Positions 15,878-23,315 of a stretch of 64,000 nucleotides of DNA are shown here, one piece after another. The translations under genes and the position numbers were made by a program. The notes beneath the pieces are model-generated. The model searched no databases, was not told where the DNA came from, and saw only the letters and a list, made by a program, of their open reading frames with translations. Positions within the stretch are counted from its first letter, which is position 1; the number at the start of each line of letters is the position of its first letter. Origin of the DNA: Apopatocola sp963618015 (GTDB lineage: Bacteria > Bacillota > Clostridia > Oscillospirales > Oscillospiraceae). The DNA is taken from the NCBI GenBank assembly GCA_963618015.1, contig CAVEQS010000007.1:8832-72831 (forward strand), in the 5' to 3' direction.

Positions 15878-16335
15878 GAAAAGCAACAAAGGCGTGGCTG
15901 ATCGCCGCCGCCGCTCTTGTGCTGCTCGGGTGTCTCCTTTTTGCGGTGGTCATGTCAGGACTTCAATGGGATTTTACAAAGCTTTCCACTGTCCAATACG
16001 AGACAAATACATATGGAATTGCTGAAGCATTCCACAGCATATCCATAAAAACGGACACCGCAGATATTGTGTTTGCCTGCTCGGACGAGGAAAATGCCAG
16101 AGTGGAATGCCATGAGGAAGATAAAGCAAAGCATTCGGTCACCGTGGAAGACGGTACCCTTATCATTTCGATGATCGATACGCGATCCTGGCGCGACCAT
16201 ATTGGGTTTAACCTGGGCACTCCGAAGATAACAGTGTATCTGCCGGATACGGAATACGACACGCTGACCATAGACGAGGACGCCGGAGATATCAATATCC
16301 CGGGGGATATTATGTTCCGAAACATTGAGCAGTAA
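15874..16335 (+). CDS. DUF4097-like protein, apparently truncated
   Basis: 153 aa. The N-terminal anchor is at residues 7-30, followed by the start of a DUF4097 beta-solenoid domain: FHSISIKTDTADIVFACSDE, TLIISMID and KITVYLPDTEYDTLTIDEDAGDINIPGD. Typical DUF4097 proteins run 250-300 aa with several more solenoid turns; this one stops at MFRNIEQ, where the first turn should continue. The terminator begins 5 bases later, so the missing part is deleted rather than shifted in frame. It may still be made as a short protein, but it is probably a degraded member of the cassette. Confidence 0.75.
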   Translation: MRKATKAWLIAAAALVLLGCLLFAVVMSGLQWDFTKLSTVQYETNTYGIAEAFHSISIKTDTADIVFACSDEENARVECHEEDKAKHSVTVEDGTLIISMIDTRSWRDHIGFNLGTPKITVYLPDTEYDTLTIDEDAGDINIPGDIMFRNIEQ

Positions 16336-16340
16336 CGAGA

Positions 16341-16384
16341 AAAAATACCGGGTATCCGGCTTTGGCCGAATACCCGGTATTTTT
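16341..16384. terminator. Bidirectional terminator between the PadR cassette and thiT
   Basis: A 14-bp stem (16341-16354 with 16371-16384), AAAAATACCGGGTA against its complement, with an inner CCGGC/GGCCG extension. The A-run and T-run flanks serve both strands. Confidence 0.9.
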
Positions 16385-16392
16385 CAGTGATT

Positions 16393-16929
16393 TTACTTTT
16401 CCGGCTGCAGGAGCTTCGTTTTCTTCGCAAGGAAGTAAATGACGATCGCCGCGATGAGCCAGTTGAAGGCGGTGTAGATGAAGTTGTAGATGAAAGAGTA
16501 GACCCACACGTTCTTCATCGCCATGCCGAGGAACACGTCCGGCATGTATTCGCCCCAGACGATAACGCCGCTGAGCACGAAGGAGAGAAGCGCGCCGAGC
16601 GCGCCGATGACGGTGCCGAGCACCGGCTTTTTCGGCGTGAGACCGGCAAGACCGGTGAGCGCATAGGCCAGAGCGTAGTCGAGCAGGAGCGACTGCCAGC
16701 CGTAGGCGATGCCGCCGCCGATGATGGCCTTGAGAACGCCGAAAACGAGACCCGCGCCCATGCCCCAGACCGGGCCGCGCCGCAGCGCGAACACCATCAG
16801 AGGAATGAAGAGCAGGTTCATCGATCCGCCCTGCGCGAACAGATCGAACTTGAAGAAGTTGAGCACGACCGCCATGGCGACCATGATCGCTCCCTCGCAA
16901 AGTGTGCGGGTGGTCTGTTTGCTTTTCAT
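16393..16929 (-). CDS. thiT: Energy-coupled thiamine transporter ThiT
   Basis: S-component of an ECF vitamin transporter that binds thiamine; it needs an EcfAA'T module encoded elsewhere. 178 aa from ATG 16929, chosen because TTGGAGGG precedes it; a TTG five codons upstream is part of that ribosome site. Six hydrophobic segments are visible, with the family start LCEGAIMVAMAVVLNFFKFD, the GGSMNLLFIPLMVFALRRGP loop and the thiamine-site region GEYMPDVFLGMAMKNVWVYS. The TPP riboswitch just upstream confirms the assignment. Confidence 0.95.
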   Translation of the reverse strand: MKSKQTTRTLCEGAIMVAMAVVLNFFKFDLFAQGGSMNLLFIPLMVFALRRGPVWGMGAGLVFGVLKAIIGGGIAYGWQSLLLDYALAYALTGLAGLTPKKPVLGTVIGALGALLSFVLSGVIVWGEYMPDVFLGMAMKNVWVYSFIYNFIYTAFNWLIAAIVIYFLAKKTKLLQPEK

Positions 16930-16945
16930 AAGAAAGCCCTCCAAT

Positions 16946-16980
16946 AAAAAAATCAGCCACCCGATCCCGGACGTGGCTGA
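16946..16980 (-). terminator. Riboswitch expression platform: intrinsic terminator before thiT
   Basis: Minus strand: TCAGCCAC (16980-16973), a GC-rich loop region, GTGGCTGA (16960-16953), then seven T (16952-16946). It lies between the TPP aptamer and the thiT ribosome site, so ligand binding should favour termination. Confidence 0.85.
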
Positions 16981-16992
16981 AGAACAAATACC

Positions 16993-17092
16993 GTATGGGT
17001 ACTCCCTCCGCCGGCATTACCCGGATCAGGTTAAAGGGTACCGGCGCTTCCATTCGCACCGTCTCAGCCGGGAAAACCCAGCACCCCTGTTC
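16993..17092 (-). promoter_or_regulatory. TPP riboswitch (THI box) aptamer
   Basis: Read leftward it contains the diagnostic blocks AGGGGTGC (17089-17082), GGCTGAGACGG (around 17070-17060), ACCCTTTAACCTGATCCGGG (17038-17019) and AATGCCGGCGGAGGGAG (17018-17002). These are the conserved P2/P3 and P4/P5 core of the TPP aptamer. It is followed by a terminator and thiT, so thiamine pyrophosphate should switch off the transporter. Outer boundaries are approximate. Confidence 0.93.
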
Positions 17093-17159
17093 TGTAAACA
17101 CATCATACCGCACGAAAAAAGGAATTGCAAGCGCAACTTTGACGAATTGCACCGGAGAC

Positions 17160-17188
17160 TTGACCGCGCTTTATGCAAAAGGTATAAT
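17160..17188 (+). promoter_or_regulatory. Sigma-A promoter of the ABC fusion gene
   Basis: TTGACC (17160-17165), 17-base spacer, TATAAT (17183-17188). The predicted start near 17195 gives a leader of about 80 bases that contains the inverted repeat element at 17203-17252. Confidence 0.8.
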
Positions 17189-17202
17189 ATTTATATTGTA
17201 AA

Positions 17203-17252
17203 CTCCTTCAGTCAGCGGCGCTGCCGCTGCCAGCTCCCTCAAAGAGGGAGCC
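17203..17252 (+). repeat. Short palindromic repeat element (MITE/REP-like)
   Basis: A 50-base unit containing CAGCGGCGCTGCCGCTG and the palindrome GCTCCCTCAAAGAGGGAGC (19 bases). I recognise the CTCCCTCAAAGAGGGAGCC module as a dispersed sequence of many gut Clostridia genomes, from memory and not from a search. Only one copy is visible here. It sits in the leader of the ABC gene. Confidence 0.55.
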
Positions 17253-17277
17253 TTAATAGGAAAGGATGGGCCTTTCT

Positions 17278-19605
17278 ATGATCCAACTGAAAAATGCTGC
17301 GCTCGCGTCCTCCGCCGGGAAAAAGAGCGTGCATGCGCTGCGCTGTTTGAATCTCACGCTGCCGGAGTCCGGCCTCGTGGTGCTCACCGGTGCGTCCGGC
17401 AGCGGGAAAACGGCGCTGCTGCATCTGCTCGCCATGCGGGAGACGCCGTCCCGCGGTGAAATGCTTGTCGGCGGCGAGAATACGGCGCGCTGGAGCGAGT
17501 CCCGGCGCGCTGCCTGGCGGCGCGAATGCGCTGTCGCGGACGAGACGCTTCTCTTTGAAGATCTCACGCTCTCGGAAAATGCGGAGCGCGCCGCGCTGCT
17601 CGCGGGCTTTTCCCGCCGGGACGCACGGGAGAATGCACACGAAGCCCTCGCTCTGCTTGGGCTTGAGGGTGCGGCAGATGTATACCCGAACCGCCTCTCC
17701 GGAGAGGAGCGGAAGCTCGGCGCGCTCGCGTGCGCGCTCGCACGCAAAAGCCGTGTTCTTTTTCTGAACGAGCCCACAGACGGTCTCGGCGCGGAGAGTG
17801 CGGAAACTGTCCTCTCACTCCTGAACGAGGCGGGGGAGGAGCGGCTCGTTATCGTTGCGGCCAGAAGCACCGAAGCGTTCGGCGAGAGTGCGCGCGTCAT
17901 AACGCTCCAGGAAGGGCAGATCGCCTCCGATACGGACGAGGACGCCGCCGAGACCGGCACGCCGATCCCGCCCGTTGCCGGCGCGGGCGGCGGCGTCCGG
18001 CTGCGCATGGCGCTTGCCAATCTGAAAAAGAAAAAGAGCCGCGCTCTGCCGCGACTGCTCGCGCCAATGTTCGCGGTGCTGCTCTGCCTCCTTTTGTTCG
18101 CCGCCTTTTCCGGCGGAGAACAGAGCGCGAAGAACGCCGAGACGGCGGTGCTCTCCGCCTACCCGGTGACGCTCGGCCGCGAGAGCGTCCCCTCCGGCGA
18201 CCTCGGCGCGCTCGGCGACTGGCTCGACGGCCACACGGATGAGAAAACAATCTCTGTGCAGCGCCGCTATGCCATCACGCCGCAGATTTTCAGCGGCGAC
18301 ACGTCCGCCGCCGGGACGGAAGCGCTCAACAGTGAGGAAAACGGTACGCTCTGGACGCAGCTCCCCGAAGGGGAAGAGCTGCGGCAGATGCGCTATACGC
18401 TCGTCTCGGGCCGCTGGCCGGAGCGGTACGACGAGGCGGCGGTGCTGCTTGACGCGCGCGGCAAGGTGGACGAGAGCTGCCTCCGCTCGCTCGGCCTTGA
18501 CCCGGAAGCGAACGCCAACATCAGTTATACGGAGCTTCTGCGTCTATCCTTCCGTGTGCTGCTGCCGACGGACGAGTACGTCCAAAATGTTGACGGCACC
18601 TGGGGCTACATGGGGGGAGATGCGGCGTATCTCACCGCGAAGATCGCCTCGTCGCAGCGGCTCAATATTGTCGGCGTGCTGCGCCCCGCGGGGGAGACGC
18701 CCGGTGAGAGTCTGACCGGCGGCGCGGCCTACCTGCCGGAGCTCATGACGTGGACGGTGGAGACCGTGCTCGGCAGCGATATCGTAAAAGCGCAGACGGC
18801 CTCGCCCGATACGGACGTTCTGACCGGCCTGCCATTTGACAGCGAAGGCGTCTATACGCAGGACGAAGCCGGACAGCGCGCCGCGCTGCGCGGCTATGCC
18901 GTCGGCCAGACCCCGGCACAGCAGGCGGCTATGGTATCCGAGTTCACCGGTACGGCCGTGGAGACCGAGCGGGCGCAGGACGCCCTTTTGCAGACGATCG
19001 CCTCTCTCTCCGGCGAAGCGCTGGAAAACGCTTTTGCCCGGTATATTGCTTCCGGCGTATCCTCCGGCTCGCTCGAGGGAAATCTCCGCGCGTTCGGCGC
19101 GGAAGCGGCGCAGACCGTAACGCAGCTGCGGCTCTATGCGGAGAGCTTCTCTGCACGCGAAACGCTCGGCGCGGTGCTGCGCGGCTATGCCGAAACGGTG
19201 ACCTATTCGGACGCGGCCTCCGGCCTTGTGCAGCCGGGGCTTGCGCTGCTCGAAAGCTCGTCGAAAGCAGACCGGCTTGGAACTGTCCTCGCGGCGGTCC
19301 TCGCCGCAGCATTTATCGTGCTTGTCTCGGCGCTGGCTGCCGCATCGCGCGGCGGCGAGCTTCGCCTGCTCCGCGCGCTGGGACTTTCGTCGGCGCCGGG
19401 CGTGATCGGCGCGGAGAGCTTCCTGCTCGGCCTTTTCGGCGGTGTGCTCGGCGCGGGTATCGCGTGGGCGCTCTGTTTTGTGCTCGGTTCGATCGGCGGA
19501 GCGGCGCTATTCCTCCCGTGGCAGACGGCAGCGGCTGCCGCGCTTGCCGCGGCACTCCTTTCGTGGATATCCGGACGGCTCGGTGCCTCCGGCGCGCTGA
19601 AGTAA
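17278..19605 (+). CDS. MacB-like ABC ATPase-permease fusion with degenerate ATPase motifs
   Basis: 775 aa from ATG 17278 (an ATG four codons earlier lies directly against the AGGAAAGG site). Residues 1-215 form an ABC ATPase domain and 245-775 an FtsX/MacB-type permease: one helix near 258-275, a long extracellular domain, and three helices in about 670-765. Walker A is intact (GASGSGKT, 38-45), but the Q-loop glutamine is replaced (AVADE, 85-89), the signature reads LSGEE (140-144), Walker B is VLFLNE with Asn164 instead of Asp, the D-loop is DGLG and the H-loop His is missing (VAARSTE). Export activity is therefore doubtful; it may bind ATP without normal hydrolysis. The substrate is unknown. 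Confidence 0.85.
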   Translation: MIQLKNAALASSAGKKSVHALRCLNLTLPESGLVVLTGASGSGKTALLHLLAMRETPSRGEMLVGGENTARWSESRRAAWRRECAVADETLLFEDLTLSENAERAALLAGFSRRDARENAHEALALLGLEGAADVYPNRLSGEERKLGALACALARKSRVLFLNEPTDGLGAESAETVLSLLNEAGEERLVIVAARSTEAFGESARVITLQEGQIASDTDEDAAETGTPIPPVAGAGGGVRLRMALANLKKKKSRALPRLLAPMFAVLLCLLLFAAFSGGEQSAKNAETAVLSAYPVTLGRESVPSGDLGALGDWLDGHTDEKTISVQRRYAITPQIFSGDTSAAGTEALNSEENGTLWTQLPEGEELRQMRYTLVSGRWPERYDEAAVLLDARGKVDESCLRSLGLDPEANANISYTELLRLSFRVLLPTDEYVQNVDGTWGYMGGDAAYLTAKIASSQRLNIVGVLRPAGETPGESLTGGAAYLPELMTWTVETVLGSDIVKAQTASPDTDVLTGLPFDSEGVYTQDEAGQRAALRGYAVGQTPAQQAAMVSEFTGTAVETERAQDALLQTIASLSGEALENAFARYIASGVSSGSLEGNLRAFGAEAAQTVTQLRLYAESFSARETLGAVLRGYAETVTYSDAASGLVQPGLALLESSSKADRLGTVLAAVLAAAFIVLVSALAAASRGGELRLLRALGLSSAPGVIGAESFLLGLFGGVLGAGIAWALCFVLGSIGGAALFLPWQTAAAAALAAALLSWISGRLGASGALK

Positions 19606-19607
19606 AT

Positions 19608-19653
19608 TAAAAAAATTCCGTATGCTTCATCGAAAGGCATACGGAAATTTTTT
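19608..19653. terminator. Bidirectional terminator between ABC fusion and brkB-like gene
   Basis: Stem TTCCGTATGC (19616-19625) with 19637-19646, A-run on the left and T-run on the right. It overlaps the last codon of the leftward gene by two bases. Confidence 0.85.
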
Positions 19654-20521
19654 ATTCTTCGTTTGGTTTCGGCTCGGATTCAACCTCCGGCTCGGTTTCC
19701 CCGCGGCGGCGGAATTTCGGCAGCGCGCGGTTCAGGCATGCGCTCAAAAGCAGAATGTACTGGCAGTAATAAAGCCAGAGCATCACGACGACGACTGTTA
19801 CAAGACTGCCGTACGTACCGTAGCTCCCCGTGACGGAGACCCATGTGGAGAACGCCCACGAGAAGATCGTCCATCCGGCGGCGGCGGTCAGCGCGCCGGG
19901 GAGAACTTCCCCAAAGCGCGGACGCAGCCCGGTGCTCCAGCGGAAGATGGCGGCAAAGAAAATCGTCAGCACCGCGATGACGACCACAAAGCGGAAGTGG
20001 AGCAGAAATGTGAAGAACGACTGCGAACCGGGAAAATACTTCTCCACGAGCGCCTTGATCTGCTGGCCGAAGCCGCCGAGCACGATCGAGAGGATCATCA
20101 TGAGCAGCATGCCGAGCGTATAGATGATGCCGCGGGCGCGGCGCATCAGAAATCCGGCGCGGCGCGGCTGCTCGTAGATATCCTCCAGCCCGCGGATGAG
20201 CGAAGCAAAGCCCATGGCCGACGACCATACCGTCGCCACGATGGATACGCTGAGCACGCCGATGCCGCTGCTGTAAACGTCCGCGATAATGACGTGGATG
20301 AGCTGGTTCATCGAGTCCGGAAGCACAGGCGCGACCGTTGTGAGCAGCTGCTCCTCGGTGATGGACGTATAAGGCAGAACCGACACGCACAAAATGACGA
20401 TGGGCACGATCGAAAGGAAAAACCAGAACGCGGTCGCCGCGGCGATCGTGGCGATCTGCCGCCGGCCCATGTAGTCCGAGATGTGCTGAAAATTCTTAAC
20501 GAGTTTACGAATCTTTTCCAT
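19652..20521 (-). CDS. YihY/BrkB family membrane protein
   Basis: 289 aa with six predicted membrane helices. The start region MEKIRKLVKNFQHISDYMG leads to IATIAAATAFWFFLSIVPIVI, the first helix. SSAMGFASLIRGLEDIYEQP and TAAAGWTIFSWAFSTWVSV are the conserved family segments. The protein was long mislabelled RNase BN; the real role of YihY/BrkB proteins is not settled. The start ATG at 20521 has no ribosome binding site but lies exactly 7 bases past a consensus -10 box, suggesting a leaderless message. It is divergent from the peptidase gene at 20622. Confidence 0.9.
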   Translation of the reverse strand: MEKIRKLVKNFQHISDYMGRRQIATIAAATAFWFFLSIVPIVILCVSVLPYTSITEEQLLTTVAPVLPDSMNQLIHVIIADVYSSGIGVLSVSIVATVWSSAMGFASLIRGLEDIYEQPRRAGFLMRRARGIIYTLGMLLMMILSIVLGGFGQQIKALVEKYFPGSQSFFTFLLHFRFVVVIAVLTIFFAAIFRWSTGLRPRFGEVLPGALTAAAGWTIFSWAFSTWVSVTGSYGTYGSLVTVVVVMLWLYYCQYILLLSACLNRALPKFRRRGETEPEVESEPKPNEE

Positions 20522-20528
20522 AGGGCGG

Positions 20529-20557
20529 ATTATATCCTATTTTTTTCCGCGTAGCAA
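20529..20557 (-). promoter_or_regulatory. Consensus promoter that predicts a leaderless brkB-like mRNA
   Basis: Minus strand: TTGCTA (20557-20552), 17-base spacer, TATAAT (20534-20529). Seven bases separate the -10 box from the ATG, so transcription should start at or next to the A of the start codon. Confidence 0.7.
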
Positions 20558-20575
20558 GCGGAAAATGGCGCGGTA

Positions 20576-20604
20576 TTTACTTTCGGCACCGAATCGTGTA
20601 GTAT
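20576..20604 (+). promoter_or_regulatory. Candidate promoter of the M3 peptidase gene
   Basis: TTTACT (20576-20581), 17-base spacer, TAGTAT (20599-20604). The start point would be near 20611, leaving a leader of only about 10 bases before the chosen ATG. It is back to back with the brkB-like promoter. Confidence 0.55.
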
Positions 20605-20621
20605 GAAACCGGGTGATGCAG

Positions 20622-22340
20622 ATGAAAATGAAAAAAATAACGGCGCTGCTCCTTGCGGCGGCGCTGCTTTCCACGATCCTTTGCGGCTGCGGCGCAGGCG
20701 ATACCGGCGTCAGTGAAGCGATCCGGGGCAGCGGCAGCGTAAGCGAAGCGCTCTCCTCTGCGCTCAGCACGGCGAGAGCTGCGGAGCCGGTCATGTCCGC
20801 CGACGGCATCCACGCCGATGTGGACTATGCCGATATGACATGGTATGTCTACGATACCGCGGAGTTCTTTGATAAAGCCGCGCGTCTCGGCAAAACCGCG
20901 GACGACGCGGAGGTCGTTGAGCTCTACGACTGGCTGATGGCGGAGTATACGAGGGCATATACGCTCGATAGTCTCGCCTATATCGACTTTTATGCCCATC
21001 CGGGCGACGAGTCGATCAGCGACGCCTGCCAGCAGCTGGATGTTGCTCTCAATGATCTGATCGACGCGCTCTGTGCGGCGCTCTCCGACGCGCTGGACGG
21101 CCCGGCGGGTCGTGCGCTTGAGAAATACATCGGCTCGGACAAGGCAGAGGCGCTGCGCGGCTACGATGAGCAGACCGACCGTGAGCGCGAGATCGCCGAG
21201 CGCCTTTCGGAGCTGAAGCTGCAATACAATGCGCTCATCATGGAAGACCTCGGCTTCGGCGAGGAGACCGAGCAGATCGGCGCGCTCTACCGCGAGCTGG
21301 TGGATCTTCATAACGAGGAGGCACAGCTTGCCGGCTACGACGGCTACGCCGATTATGCTTACGAGATAAACTATGGCCGCGACTTTACGCCCGCGGACGC
21401 CGCGGCGCTCTGCGAGGCGGTGAAGCCGTATGCGAAGGAGTATTTCACCTCGCTCTACACCCACGAGGCGACGTATACCGATTTTTCCGTGAACACCGCC
21501 CTCTCCGCGCAGGAGCTTGTCGGGCTTATCACGAAGTTCATGCCGCGCGTTTCCGACGGCGCGGCGGATGCCGCGGCGTATATGGAAAAGCACGGGCTCT
21601 ACTTCATGGACAGCGCCGACCGCGTCAGCGACCTGGGCTTTACCACGACGTTCGATCAATATAATGCGCCGTTTATCTATCTCGCGCTCTACGGGAACGA
21701 GTACGACATCCAGAGTATGTTCCATGAGTTCGGCCATTATTACGACGCCTATGTGAACCCCATCCCCGATGCTCTGCTGAGCGTCGGCTCAATGGATATA
21801 TTCGAGATCCATTCCACCGGCATGGAGGCGCTTTCTACCGACTGGTACGGTGAAATCTACGGCGAGGAAGCCGATCTCGCCCGCATCAAGTTTCTGGATA
21901 ACGCACTCTATACCATCTTTACGGGCTGCCTGTTCGACGAATTTCAGCGTGTGGTCTACGCCGATCCGTCTCTGACGCCGGAGCAGATCAACCAGACGTT
22001 CACGGCCATTGCGCGCTCCTACGGCCTGCGCGCCTACAGCCGGGACTTTTCGCACTACTGGATGCAGGTCAACCACAACTTTGAATCGCCCTTCTACTAT
22101 ATAAGCTACGCCGTGAGCATGCTCGCCTCGCTGCAGATTTACGAAATGGCAGAGAACAACTGGGCGGAGGCGGCGGACTTTTATAATAAGCTCGTCTCGC
22201 TTGGAGCTTTCGACTATACCTACTGCGAGCTGCTGGAGGAAGTCGGCCTCGAATGCTTCACCGACGGCCTGCCCGCGTGCGTTCCGCAGGCGGTGCAGGA
22301 CATGGAAGCGCTCTGTCTCGCCTGGGACGAGGCGGCCTGA
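20622..22340 (+). CDS. M3 family (oligoendopeptidase F-like) lipoprotein metallopeptidase
   Basis: 572 aa from ATG 20622 (GGTGA 5 bases upstream). ATG 20616 and ATG 20628 are also possible, and all keep the same signal peptide. That signal, LLAAALLSTILCGCG, has a Cys-containing lipobox near residue 23, so the enzyme is exported and membrane-anchored, unlike cytoplasmic PepF. The zinc site is HEFGHYYD (His368-His372) with the downstream Glu in DIFEIHSTGMEALS, the M3 pattern. The C-terminal segment LRAYSRDFSHYWMQVNHNFESPFYYISYAVS (partly quoted) holds the Tyr/His residues that shape the substrate channel. It probably trims peptides outside the membrane. Confidence 0.88.
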   Translation: MKMKKITALLLAAALLSTILCGCGAGDTGVSEAIRGSGSVSEALSSALSTARAAEPVMSADGIHADVDYADMTWYVYDTAEFFDKAARLGKTADDAEVVELYDWLMAEYTRAYTLDSLAYIDFYAHPGDESISDACQQLDVALNDLIDALCAALSDALDGPAGRALEKYIGSDKAEALRGYDEQTDREREIAERLSELKLQYNALIMEDLGFGEETEQIGALYRELVDLHNEEAQLAGYDGYADYAYEINYGRDFTPADAAALCEAVKPYAKEYFTSLYTHEATYTDFSVNTALSAQELVGLITKFMPRVSDGAADAAAYMEKHGLYFMDSADRVSDLGFTTTFDQYNAPFIYLALYGNEYDIQSMFHEFGHYYDAYVNPIPDALLSVGSMDIFEIHSTGMEALSTDWYGEIYGEEADLARIKFLDNALYTIFTGCLFDEFQRVVYADPSLTPEQINQTFTAIARSYGLRAYSRDFSHYWMQVNHNFESPFYYISYAVSMLASLQIYEMAENNWAEAADFYNKLVSLGAFDYTYCELLEEVGLECFTDGLPACVPQAVQDMEALCLAWDEAA

Positions 22341-22398
22341 GCGTGTCAAAAGCCGTGTGCCAACGGCGCAAACTCTGTGAGACTTTTTTGACAGTTTG

Positions 22399-22437
22399 AA
22401 AAACGGCTCTCCGCCATATGGACGGAGAGCCGTTTTT
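22399..22437. terminator. Bidirectional terminator
   Basis: A 15-bp stem (AAAAACGGCTCTCCG at 22399-22413 with 22423-22437), serving the peptidase gene and the convergent DUF218 gene. Confidence 0.9.
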
Positions 22438-22446
22438 GTGGTTTAA

Positions 22447-23229
22447 TTAGATATATCCGCGCACGAGCGACACGCTCAGTGTGAAGAATTCGCGCATGGC
22501 GTAGTGAATAAAGCCGAACACGGTCGAGCGTGCCGGAACGCCGTAAAAGGTAAATCCGCCGTTTTTCCGCGCCAGACACAGTGCGCGGAACACATGAAAG
22601 TCGTTCGTGACGATGCCGACGCTCTCTATGTCCTGCCTCTGCGCGTGCAGCATGGGGAGACTATAGCGCATGTTCTCCTCCGTGCTTGTGGAGCGATCCT
22701 CCAGAAGAATGTGCTCGGGGTCAATGCCGTCCGCAACGAGATAGTCACGGATGCACTCCGCCTCGCTCATCGGCTCATCCTCGCCCTGCCCGCCGGAGGC
22801 GATGCATATCGTATCCGGGTTTTCCTCAAGATAGACGCGCGCGGCGTTGATGCGCTGCCGCAGCGATCCGCTTGCACCGTTTTCGTCGACCCGTGCGCCG
22901 AGGACGATGATGGCGTCCAGCCCCTCCGGGGGCTTCTGGAACGCGCCGGAAAATACAAGACACTCTACGGCGAGAAATACGGCGATGGCGGCGATCACAA
23001 CGATATTCACCGCCCGGAGCCACGGCCGGGGGATCGGCGCGCTCTTTCCATGCTTCCACGCCCATTTCCAGAGAAAGAAGCGGCCAAAGCACACGGCCGA
23101 GAGCATCAGCCAGAGATAGAGCAGCGACTGCCCGAACCGCACGGTGATGCCCTGGCCGAGATAGTATATAAGCGTCAGTATCCCGGCGTACAGAAACAGC
23201 CGGTTGATGCGTTGTTCTTTTTTTGTCAT
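22447..23229 (-). CDS. YdcF/SanA family DUF218 membrane protein
   Basis: 260 aa. Residues 1-100 hold about four hydrophobic segments (IYYLGQ, SLLYLWLMLSAVCFG, VNIVVIAAIAVFLAVE). The DUF218 domain follows from residue 105: DAIIVLGARVDENGASGSLRQR, CIASGGQGEDEPMSEAECI, DPEHILLEDRSTSTEENMRYS and IVTNDFHVFRA. The family includes ElyC and SanA, proteins linked to envelope integrity and polyprenyl carrier use. The active-site Asp, Gly and Glu motifs are all present. It is a single gene, divergent from the HAD gene. Confidence 0.9.
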   Translation of the reverse strand: MTKKEQRINRLFLYAGILTLIYYLGQGITVRFGQSLLYLWLMLSAVCFGRFFLWKWAWKHGKSAPIPRPWLRAVNIVVIAAIAVFLAVECLVFSGAFQKPPEGLDAIIVLGARVDENGASGSLRQRINAARVYLEENPDTICIASGGQGEDEPMSEAECIRDYLVADGIDPEHILLEDRSTSTEENMRYSLPMLHAQRQDIESVGIVTNDFHVFRALCLARKNGGFTFYGVPARSTVFGFIHYAMREFFTLSVSLVRGYI

Positions 23230-23315
23230 AGCGTACCTCCGGAAGGATTTCCCTGCCGAAAAGACGGGGAAAACTCATCGAAAGTTCATTATACATACAT
23301 CGGGGAGAAAAACCA

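Noticed and set aside
22340..22396. Imperfect TGTCAAAAG / CTTTTTTGACA inverted repeat after the peptidase gene.
   Set aside because: Long, weakly paired loop with no partner copy in the window. The strong terminator just after it explains the region.
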